Of a stretch of DNA of 64,000 bases, positions 32,198-55,480 are shown in pieces. The position numbers and the translations under genes were made by a program. Position 1 is the stretch's first letter; each line of letters opens with the position of its first letter. The notes below the pieces were generated by a model. It saw only the letters and a list, made by a program, of their open reading frames with translations. It was not told the origin of the DNA and did not search any database. Source of the stretch: Anoplopoma fimbria (taxonomy: Eukaryota > Chordata > Actinopteri > Perciformes > Anoplopomatidae). The stretch spans positions 22,248,728 to 22,312,727 of the forward strand of contig NC_072459.1 in the NCBI RefSeq assembly GCF_027596085.1, written 5' to 3'.

Positions 32198-35100
32198 ATG
32201 AATCCCAACACCTCCTCTGCTCGCTGTGAGGGCCAGTCCCCTGCAGATGACCCGATGGACGACTGGCTCTTCCTCTCCTCTGGATCTGCGGAGCGTCCGG
32301 TCCCGGAGGTGAGCGGCGGGATCCAGGAGAGGGAGGACAGAGGACAAATCAAATCCAAGTTGATCTCAGCGTGGAACAGTGTCAAATATGGTCTGTTATT
32401 ACCGTTGTGACATCATAAGTAGTTTCCTTTTGGGTTGTGAGATTAAACTCTTGTCTTTGCCCGCTAACGTTTCAGGCTGGTCCTTGAAGCAGAAATCCAA
32501 ATTCAGCAAGAGCTCTGCTGTCATCATGTTTGGACAATCCTACGAGCTCAGGGATCATGGTGAGGCTTTGAGCTGTGGCCCCTCGAATCCTCCTGAAATT
32601 CTCTCCTTCGTGTCATTCTAAAAGGAAATGGGAGGGATTTTATTTCAAGCTCTGCCTCTGTTTCAGATGAGAAAGAGCGTTTCCGCCGCTCCTTCACGTC
32701 TCTCCTGTGGTTGACGTACAGACGGGGTTTCCCTCAGCTGGCGGGCTGCTCTCTGACCACCGACAGCGGCTGGGGTTGCGTGTTACGCACGGGACAGATG
32801 CTGCTGGCGCAAGGCCTCCTCTTGCACCTGATGCCACCAGGTTACAACACAAACTGACTCACTGCAGTGATGTCACCCATAAAGATCAAAAGCTGAATAT
32901 TGTCCAAGTTTGTCTGATAAAATCAGATACTGTTCTTTATGTTTGGATAATCTAAGGGGCATCTAAGCTAGGCTGGTTAACGTTTAGCAGGACTAGTTTA
33001 TTTAGTGCAATGTGGTATAACAAACTCAATACTAACATGATACTTAAAAATTTAGTTTTTAATTACAGGAAACTAGTCGGAAAAGTCTGTAAATTAGCTT
33101 TAGCTAAAGCTTGGACTGCACTCCAGCTAGCCTTAACTACTCAGAGCGTAGTCAGTGCAGTTTGGCTTTTACGGCTGTTTTGTCCCACTTACACATTTTG
33201 TCAGTGTTATATGGCATCATGGAAACAACCAAAACAATGTTTTATTTTGAGTACGGCCTATTTTCCAAGCTACTGTAGCTGTCATAGGGACACTAAATCA
33301 ATTTATTTTCTTTGTTCCGACCTTTGATTATTTTTGCCCTCCGGGTCCCCTTCCAGAGCTCCGTATATTAAAAGTAAATATCTGTTGTCTTATCTTAGTG
33401 TCATTGACCGATACACAAATTACTGTATCTTTACAGGTTGGACGTGGTCTGTGAGCCACCATGCGGTCAAAGATGACATGGACCTGCTAGCGATTCGCCC
33501 CACTGACGGTGCAGAGCGTGGACTGGATTCAAAGGAAGGGGTGAATAAGAGGTTTCGAAAACTGAGCTTGGGTTCCCTCCTGGACAGACCCATGGAAGCT
33601 ACACACAGAAGGGTGGTATCCTGGTTTGCTGACCATCCCACGGCCCCTTTCGGAATTCACCAGCTGGTTGAGCTGGGCAAAAGCTCAGGGAAGAAGGCCG
33701 GCGACTGGTACGGACCTTCCATCGCGGCACACATCCTCCGGTGAGACCTGAAGATAGACCTGCAGTTCCAATTATCATGATCAACTTCTGTCAAGATCTA
33801 ACATCCTACAGTATATTTATTTTTGTTTCAGGAAAGCTGTGGCAGCATCAGCGGACCTTCCAAATCTGGTTGTGTATGTTGCACAAGATTGCACCAGTGA
33901 GTTATTTCTTCTATCAGAATATTTACTCTCTTCTCTGAAGGGCATAGCAAATGCAGCTGTGCTTAGAAAGAGCCAGTTTCCCTTCAAAATAAAAAAAGCA
34001 GCTGAGGGGGAATATGCTTATTTCTTTTGAGCTGTAAATTGTTTGCTATGAAAAGTTGGTGTTCTTTTGAACTTAAATTAACTTTGAATTCAAATTTATT
34101 GTGAGTATTTCAGAAACGTTGAAAGAATGATTAAACCATGTTCACACGTCTGTCTCTGTCTCTTCCTTCCCTTGGTTTCAGTCTACTTGGAGGACGTGAA
34201 GAGGTTGTGTGAGCGGCCTCTCCCTCAGCCCTGGAAGTCTGTCATCATCCTTGTTCCTGTGCGACTTGGAGGACAAGATCTCAATCCTTCCTACATCACT
34301 TGTGTCAAAGTATGCAAACGAGATTAAATGCAGTCCCTCCAATGAGCATTATTTGTGGTCTGCAGGCTGAGTAGATTAAGGGAAAATGTTAAACGCCATT
34401 GGTTCTCAAAGTTAGGTCCATGTGGGGGTTCCAGCAAAAGTAGAACAGCTACATTATAAAAGCAGCTTATTACATTATTTCCACCATGGGTTTCCTTTTC
34501 TCTGCGTACAGTGTGGTTGCACAGTTCAGTAATAAATCAACATCCTCCTGCATGTGTTCCTGAGTAGTCTGTAAAGAGAGAAATCCCTGCTCTAAAGTGA
34601 GCAAATACTGAGTGTCCTGCAAGTACAAGGAACAACAACCCATTCCTCTTTCTTTCCCCACAGAAACTCTTGACGTTACAATGCTGCATTGGAATCATTG
34701 GGGGCAAACCGAAGCACTCTTTGTACTTCGTCGGCTTCCAGGGTATGTGCAGTATCATGTACATCCTAATTATGGCGCTCAGCTGTTTGATGCAAGTCCT
34801 TTCAATTCAATTCAGTTCAGTTTATTTTGTATAGCCCAGAATCACAAATTTGCCTCAGAGGGCTTTACAATCTGCTTTACAATCTGTTTGTGTTTACATT
34901 TTTTATTTTTTTTATGTTCATCCAAGAAAGTACTAGGTTACTTGAAAGGGAATAGTTTTAAATTTTCACAAAACAGAAGGGAAATGAAAAGATTTACAAG
35001 AGGTTTTTTTTAACACTGCTGATACAGCTCAGCTGAGTCACCAACAGGGAAACTAAACTCTTTCTTTTCTTCCTCTTGCCCTGCTGTGCAAAAGATGACC

Positions 35101-36306
35101 ATGTGCTGTACTTGGACCCTCACTACTGTCAGCCCACGGTGGACATAACGAAGGAGAACTTTCTCTTGGAGGTATGTGAAAGTAGCATTTTACTACTGTT
35201 TTGTTTCCTGCTGTGACGGCTGCGCACTATTAACTATAAAACTGTTATATTATACAATATTATCAGAATCGTTTAGAGTTAAACTATCAGTATTTTGTTT
35301 TGTTAACTTTGCATTCGTAAAAAGCTACAGGTTCCCGAGCACTTTTCATTACTTTTAGCTAACTGTTACAATAATTTGTCCGTTACTTTTAGCTAACTGT
35401 TTAAACCTTTTATCCGTTACTTTTAGCCAACTTTTACAACCATTTGTCTGTTACTTTAAGATAACTGTTTCAACCATTTATCCATTACATTAAGCTAATT
35501 TTCTGAATCCTTTGGTCACTTGCTAACTAGTTTTCTATCACTCTCAATTGCAACACTTGGTGTTCAGATGTTAGCGCTGATTCAATATGTCAATTTAAAA
35601 AATTAAATAAATAAAAAATCTTTTTTTTTTTTAATTAGTTGAGCTATTCTACACAGTTTTCTTGTATCCGCTGGCAACTGCAGAAGTACCTTGTTGGAAT
35701 AACTAATATAGACTTAATTCTAGTATAAATGTTAAATAGATAACATCCACATCAGATCTTTTTATAGGTATATTTTCTCTGATTTAGTATTCTTTTCTTT
35801 TGATCCCCTCCACACCGCTTGCAGTCCTTTCACTGTAAATACCCGAGGAAAATGTCTTTCTCTCGCATGGACCCCAGCTGTACCATAGGATTCTATGCTA
35901 AAGGCCAAAAGGACTTTGAATCACTGTGCACAGCTGTTAATGAGGTATGGGATTGGGTTTGGCTCTCTATTCGTGGAACATTTGGCTTTTTGATTGTTTT
36001 AAATGATTTGTGTCTGAATTAAATTAGATTGCAAACGTATGTTTAGAAGCTGATGTCACTTTACAAAATGACTAATAAAATGTGTTTGTAGAAGTGGTTT
36101 AGTTAATGGTGGGTCTCTTTCTTGCTCTTTAGGTTCTCTCCATATCTGCAAAGACGTACCCCATGTTTATATTTGCAGAAGGAAAAAGTCAGGAGGAGGA
36201 GGAGAGAACCAACATGCCCCAAAACAATATCACCTATATCCAGAGGAAGAATGAACGGAGAAGAGTAGACACTAGCAACAGCATGGACGAGTTTGTTCTA
36301 TTATGA
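32198..36306 (+). CDS. atg4d: atg4d: autophagy-related cysteine protease ATG4D
   Basis: ATG4 proteases cut the C-terminus of ATG8/LC3/GABARAP proteins to expose glycine and also remove them from lipids. Ten coding exons give 465 residues (human ATG4D is 474): 32198-32390, 32476-32559, 32667-32840, 33437-33740, 33832-33896, 34182-34309, 34664-34742, 35095-35171, 35825-35944, 36133-36306. All junctions are GT..AG with matching phases. Catalytic Cys130 lies in TTDSGWGC; Asp350 and His352 in YLDPH. Other C54-family motifs are [34 protein letters not shown] and [17 protein letters not shown]. The C-terminus DEFVLL is the usual LIR-like end. [11 protein letters not shown] and the 19p13-type neighbours favour ATG4D over ATG4C. 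The N-terminus is short and lacks a DEVD-like caspase site. Confidence 0.93.
34800..34890 (-). repeat. 3' end of a common fish interspersed repeat in atg4d intron
   Basis: The plus strand reads 'ttcaattcaattcagttcag' then 'ttgcctcagagggctttac'. On the minus strand this is a repeat end with a GAATTGAA tail. A longer copy in the other orientation lies at 56500-56724. Confidence 0.6.
35340..35690. repeat. Second copy of the 'ttttagctaac' minisatellite element, in atg4d intron
   Basis: Several ~40-bp units ('tttatccgttacttttagc', 'taactgtttcaaccattta') are followed by 'gttgagctattc' and 'ggcaactgcagaagt', matching the right flank of the mast1 intron element (21705-21755). The left end is not clear, so this may be a partial copy. 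Confidence 0.6.
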
Positions 36307-36965
36307 ACAGAAGGAGATCAAATCTGTCCTGATGGGTGGACATTGATGTTCAATGATCAAACAAATATGACAGCTGCACTTTGTGGAAACTACTGAGCAA
36401 CAGAAAAAATAATGTCCTCAAAACACCCGCAAGTAATAAACTTAAGGGGAAATGAGGTGGCCAGGTATAATCATGACACTACTATGTTTTTTTTTATTGC
36501 TGTTTTTTTGCTTATCTGTAGTTGTATTTATTGTTTTAAGAGAAGAACATTTAAATTAATATTCAAGTGAAGGACTTTGAAGAATTCATGTTTTCTATTT
36601 TGCCCAAATCCAGGATGTCATGTTGTTTTTTTAAACTAAATAAATAGAAAATTATATAATTAAGTTAATAATACGTTTCTCCAAGGGACAAACTTAAGGC
36701 AAGTGTTGCTTTGAGATACACAGACTTTCACTGTTTCATGTCATGTGATGGGATGCGCTGCCTTTGAATGGATTCGAAAATTGGATTCCTGTTAACATGT
36801 GACACACACACACACACATGAGAAACACAGTATGACTTCACTGGAGAAGAAGTCATATGTTGTGAATGCACTCTCACAGGACAGAAACAATACGTACTGA
36901 AGATATTATTACGAGCTGAACTTTACTTTTGGTGTCTTTTATCTGAATAAACACTTTATCAAAAA
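36307..36965 (+). other. atg4d: atg4d 3'UTR
   Basis: After TGA at 36304-36306 the sequence is AT-rich and non-coding. AATAAA occurs at 36946-36951 just before an A-rich stretch; an earlier hexamer lies near 36437. A short (CA)n lies at about 36803-36817. Confidence 0.6.
36946..36951 (+). terminator. Poly(A) signal AATAAA, probable atg4d end
   Basis: Canonical hexamer about 640 bp after the stop codon, the last one before a long non-genic gap. Confidence 0.55.
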
Positions 36966-38186
36966 GAAAGAAACTCTTTTGTATTTCTGTACGCTGCCAT
37001 GGAAATATGTTGACGCTGACAAACAAGGAAAAAGTCATAGAGCAGCACGTCCAGACTGGCTGTTGGGACCTAATTCAAAACTCGCATGATTCTGTCCCAG
37101 GCCATTACCAGGCTTCTTAAGGTCCCAGCATGAGTCTGGTGACTCCAGAAAAACGAACAATGCTGACGTGGGCTCTGCTGCCTTTGTGGCTAAAAGCGAA
37201 AGCAGGAATAGTGGAGTTGTCACAAGAGAAAACGGAGGTTCCCAAGGGATGGTGATGTAGAAGGTATGTGGTGGCTAAACCTGTTTCATGTGACTAAAAC
37301 GCAGGTCATCCAGAGAGGAACCATTAAGTAACTCATCCACAAACTCTGCCCTGAATGTGAATCCAGGGAAAATAAAGTGTTTTTTTGCACATTAAACTAA
37401 TGAAAAAGCAGACTCAATATAGAGCTTTGGACAAGAGGAGTATGTGTCCTTGTCCTCAGCATATTATAAAAATTGGCGTCCTTTTTATCTTGTGAATCGT
37501 AGGGCTGAGTGTCCCTTCCTTTGTGGTCTTCGTATGGGTTGCTAGGTGATCTGCAGCTATAATCCCTCTCTGTTTGTCACTAGCTTCTTATTCCAGTTTT
37601 TGTGAGAATCACGAAGGCTTTGGAAAGAAAAGAAGATCCAAGAATTCCACAAAATTATGTAATATCTCTTAATCTATGTATAATAAAGAAATCAACCTTG
37701 TGATTACAGAATAACTGCAGCAGTAGGAAGTTACATCCCGCAGCTTACCTTGAATGCTGCAACAATTGATTACCTGCGTAAGCGTAAGCAGAAAAGTAAC
37801 CCCCAAAGGTCACCATGAGACCTGCCACACAGTGTCTTTGTCTTTTGATGCTTTTCCTTTCTACAATCACACTGTGAAGAGCTCCTCAGCATGGGACTCT
37901 ACAGATTAAAGACACCGACACATCCCTGATCTCACCTTCCGTAAACCGACCAGTCACATGTCAATGGGCCTCCAACATGACAGAAAACCATTGTTTATCA
38001 TGCAAAACTGCGTTGATAAAAACACATGATGACAATGGGGTTTGTAATATTTTGCACACTTTTAATGAAAATGCTTGATGATATGTGTTGTGTGTGCTGT
38101 TTGTTTGTGTGAGCTGTGCATATTATTGTCTACACATTGTCAATAATAATGTAAACTATTTTTAAAAAAGCATTTAACTCCACTAG
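36966..38186. other. Intergenic sequence between atg4d and smarca4, no gene seen
   Basis: No coding exon, RNA gene or clear repeat class is recognisable. Scattered AATAAA hexamers (e.g. 37371, 37681) are expected by chance in AT-rich sequence. Confidence 0.5.
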
Positions 38187-39565
38187 TAAGTTAAATAAAC
38201 AGTATAACAGGCTATAGCTCATATTCAAATCCATTCAAACTAACATTAAATTGGCCAATTTTTTTAATTAGTCAATTATCTGATTGACAAATTAACTGGC
38301 AACAATACTCAATGTAAAAGGAAAGGTAGACTGAATGAAACTGTTATAGACACACACACAAAATGCATTTTGATGAAGGCTTTTGGTAACATTATGATTA
38401 TTACCACATCATTCCCATATTTAAGATCAAAAACTCATCAGTTTAATCAATAATGAATTCACAGCCCTGGTACTGAATAACTGCTGGATTTTAGGCATTC
38501 TCATACAAATACAGGCTGACAAAAACCAGATACCCCAAATAATGTATTGTATTTCCCCCTCCCTAGCTCCATTCATATGTCAGGGCCTAATTAAGACGGG
38601 TTTCTTGCTGGTATTGGTGTGAGATCACAGGAATAAGAGAGTAGTAATAAGTAAGTTAAATAAACAGTATAACAGGCTATAGCTCATATTCAAATCCATT
38701 CAAACTAACATTAAATTGGCCAATTTTTTTAATTAGTCAATTATCTGATTGACAAATTAACTGGCAACAATACTCAATGTAAAAGGAAAGGTAGACTGAA
38801 TGAAACTGTTATAGACACACACAAAATGCATTTTGATGAAGGCTTTTGGTAACATTATGATTATTACCACATCATTCCCATATTTAAGATCAAACAAAGT
38901 GCTCATCAGTTTAATCAATAATGAAAATAACTCACAGCCCTGGTACTGAATAACTGCTGGATTTTAGGCATTATCCTACAAATACAGGCTGACAAAAACC
39001 AGATACCCCAAATAATGTATTGTATTTCCCCCTCCCTAGCTCCACTAATATGTCAGGGCCTAATTAAGACGGGTTTCCTGCTCGTACTGGTGTGAGATCA
39101 CAGGAATAAGAGAGTAGTAATAAGTAAGTTAAATAAACAGTATAACAGGCTATAGCTCATATTCAAATCCATTCAAACTAACATTAAATTGGCCAATTTT
39201 TTTTAATTAGTCAAGTATCTGATTGACAAATTAACTGGCAGCAATACTCAATTTAAAAGGAAAGGTAGACTGAATGAAACTGTTATAACACAAAATGCAT
39301 TTTGATGAAGGCTTTTGGTAACATTATGATTATTACCACATCATTCCCATATTTAAGATCAAACGCTCATCAGTTTAATCAATAATGAAAATAACTCCTG
39401 GATTTTAGGCATTCTCATACAAATACAGGCTGACAAAAACCAGATACCCCAAATAATATATTGTATTTCCCCCTCCCTAGCTCCATTCATATGTCAGGGC
39501 CTAATTAAGACAGGTTTCCTGCTCGTATTGGTGTGAGATCACAGGAATAAGAGAGTAGTAATAAG
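38187..39565. repeat. Threefold tandem repeat, unit about 441-473 bp
   Basis: The phrase 'taagttaaataaacagtata' begins at 38187, 38652 and 39125, giving periods of 465 and 473 bp; the third copy runs to about 39565. Each unit contains 'aaattggccaattttttt', 'gcattttgatgaaggc', 'cagataccccaaataat' and 'tccccctccctagctcc' and ends 'aataagagagtagtaataag'. Differences are small indels and substitutions; the third unit lost the 'cagccctggtactg' segment. No ORF. It directly abuts the smarca4 promoter region. Confidence 0.95.
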
Positions 39566-39589
39566 CATTCCTGCCTTCTCTTCCACAAT

Positions 39590-40140
39590 ACCCATCCCCC
39601 ATCCTTCATTCCTGCCTGTTAACGCATCCCTCACTGGGCATGGTGGATGGGGGCGCTGCGGAGTCGCACAGGCCGGTTCTCTGCGATACTATCTACCGAG
39701 AGAGGGGGGTGAAGGAAAAAAACCAACTGGGTAGGTCGGTCTTTGTTTCTGGCTAGGAGGAAAAACCGAGAGACGTTTCTACCGGCGAGGATTTAAACAT
39801 CAAGTAAGTCTGCTACACTTGTGTTATCAATCAAGGAGAGTTTAGTGTGTGTTTCTAACTGATTCTCAGAGGATGTGTGCGGTTTTATTCGGCGTGTTTT
39901 GTTGGAGGAGAAAGACCAGACCGACTGTAGGCGCGACGCTGTGCAATGAATGAAAATTGTTTTTGGGAAATGTGCTTTAGAGCGAAGCACCGTGCCAAGG
40001 GTACGGGTGGCGCGATGGATCAATCAGCCCGGAGACGAGGGATGCTCTAACTCTAACCTTTCACACGTCGCCAATTCTCCATACATATCCCGAAAAACAA
40101 CATTTTTTTGTGCCTAATTGGCCTGGGCGAGCATGGCCGG
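39590..40140 (+). promoter_or_regulatory. smarca4: smarca4 CpG-rich promoter region and non-coding exon 1
   Basis: Relative to flanking AT-rich sequence this stretch has many CpGs. A probable 5'UTR exon ends at 39803 with the donor CAA|GTAAGT and would splice to the acceptor at 41470-41471, 43 bp before the start codon at 41515. The transcription start is not fixed; it probably lies around 39640-39700. No clear TATA box. Confidence 0.55.
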
Positions 40141-40144
40141 CTAG

Positions 40145-40186
40145 GCTAACCCGGACTAGCGTGCTAGCACGCTAGTCCGGGTTAGC
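40145..40186. repeat. Perfect 42-bp palindrome in smarca4 intron 1
   Basis: The left half starts 'gctaacccggactagcgtgc' and the right half is its exact reverse complement with no spacer; all 42 bases pair. It contains a central GCTAGC (NheI-type) core. Just downstream a (GCTA)n tract lies at about 40217-40234. It can form a GC-rich cruciform or RNA hairpin. Confidence 0.95.
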
Positions 40187-41514
40187 AGCCAGCTTATGTT
40201 GTGGTATCAAGGCTTGTAGCTAGCTAGCTAGCTAAGCTAACCCCGCTCAGGCTCCTGTTCTTTGTCGCTTTAACAACGATTCAGTGTCAGATTAACGGTG
40301 TGAACCAGGTCTACAGTGAACACAGGTGCACTCGTTTGACATTACGTGAAACTGGAGGAGAAAACGATGTTTGTGAAAGGACACAATGTAATTGTTAACT
40401 GTTAAATCCAGCTAGGCCTGGCTAGCGTTAGTAGAGCTAGCCGTGCTAATAATAGCTAACCTGTTATTTAACCTAACGTGTTGGTGAATGTAAACACTGT
40501 TCGAGCTGGAATGGCGCAAAGTTTTATTTTATTTTGAAAACCTGTCCTCTCAGTGGCCGCCTGTGTGTGTGTGTCAGCAGAGGTTGTGTCTTGTTGAATA
40601 GAGAGGCTTCTTTATATTTATTCTGACCCATAAAGTGACAGTTTAAATGACCATCCACTATGTATATGATGTGTTACATCTCTTTAGTCCAAGACTTGTT
40701 GCTCACAAGTTCAGAGATGTTGTATAAATGTGATCTTCTTTCATTCAGCAACTGACCATCTGTCACAGTTTGAATCCTCAAGGGTTCAGGTTTGGACATG
40801 TATAAGAAGACCCACAACATTATTCAAACAGTTTTCCTGTGATCAGTTGTGGTTTGGAGGTTTTGCTTTAGTTCACACGACAACAGATCTGCATTTTGTA
40901 TATGATATACACTTGACAAAGCCCCAAACAATACATCTCGAAAACAACAACAACAGCATCACTTTTCCCAAAATAATTATTTAGCATGCACAGTGATCAA
41001 CAAAAGTTATCGAGACCTACTCTCTCTCTGAGTACTTTTCCAACTGTCCTATACTATATTGACTACACCATTTACTTATGATTGCGATTAACAGTGTAAC
41101 TGTAATTGTAAAGAGACATCATGGTTGAGTTTTTCATATGTAAATATTATGGTGCTTTGAGCTCGTTGTATTGTGGTGAGCCAGACCTCAGCAGGTTGAA
41201 CCCAACCGCGTCTGGTGAGTTTGTGCTTCATGAAGAATAGAAATGGACAAAATGTACCTTTTTCATTTTTTTTTTTAAATAAGAGCACATCAGGGGTTTC
41301 ATTAGCTCCATTTTGCAGTCTTTACTATTGTATTCAAATAGTTTGTACATTGTTAAAATGAGCAATGTTGATTATATAGCTCAGTCTTCTGCATAATTAA
41401 ATATTATGCTCGTCTGGTCACAGATGGATTCTGGACACCGCCTTAATTCCTGTTGTCGTCTCTCCTCACAGGGGTACTTTCTGCTGCCGCACATTCCCAG
41501 GTTCCCCCTGAGAG

Positions 41515-54795
<13,281 letters not shown>

Positions 54796-55480
54796 AGTGA
54801 ACCACTCCCGATCGGACCAACGGCCCACTGAGCCCCTTGACTGGACTTTATATATTTTACTTAGATACAGCAGGGAGACAGTCGGTGGAAGCGGCTTAGT
54901 TTTACTAGATGAGCTGATTTTTAGTGAGACAATTGTATTCTCATTAAAGTATACCATTAATTGAAAATTGAAAAACCAATTAAATAAAAAAAAGACTAAA
55001 ATATGAAAGCTATGAACCATTCACTTCCATATTTAAACCATTTTCCCTGTATGAATAGTAGTGTCTCTTTGCCTTTTTTTTTGTTTTGTTTTCTCCTGTA
55101 AGTGGAAAATTGACAGAGCCTGAATTATAGACTGATCGTGGGCCATAAAGACAGCTAACTGTTTTTTTTTAAGTGGTATTCATTTTTGTCGTCTTTTTAC
55201 TTTAAGACAAAAGCGTACATGTGAACCAGGAGTCACTGCGTTCCCTGAAGTCCCTTTTTGAATGCATGTCGTGCGTGTCTGTGGAAAAGCACCTGGATGT
55301 GTCTTCGCTATTATCTCTGTGTTTAATTTAAGACTACAAGCGGGATCACGGTGCATCCCGCCCTGCAGCCCCTCCCTCTCAGGTTGTGTATGTAAAAGGG
55401 GGAGGGAGGGATAGGACCATTTTCTCGTGTCGGTGTCACTGGATTCCAAAAAGTACAATAAAGGCATCTCATAATTAAGC
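54796..55480 (+). other. smarca4: smarca4 3'UTR
   Basis: Non-coding sequence follows the stop. AATAAA hexamers occur near 54983 and at 55457-55462; the latter is followed by a TG/T-rich stretch ('tttttgtcgcttttgtttg'), typical of a cleavage site. Confidence 0.65.
55457..55462 (+). terminator. Poly(A) signal AATAAA, probable smarca4 end
   Basis: Canonical hexamer followed about 20-35 bp later by a GT/T-rich downstream element. Confidence 0.65.
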
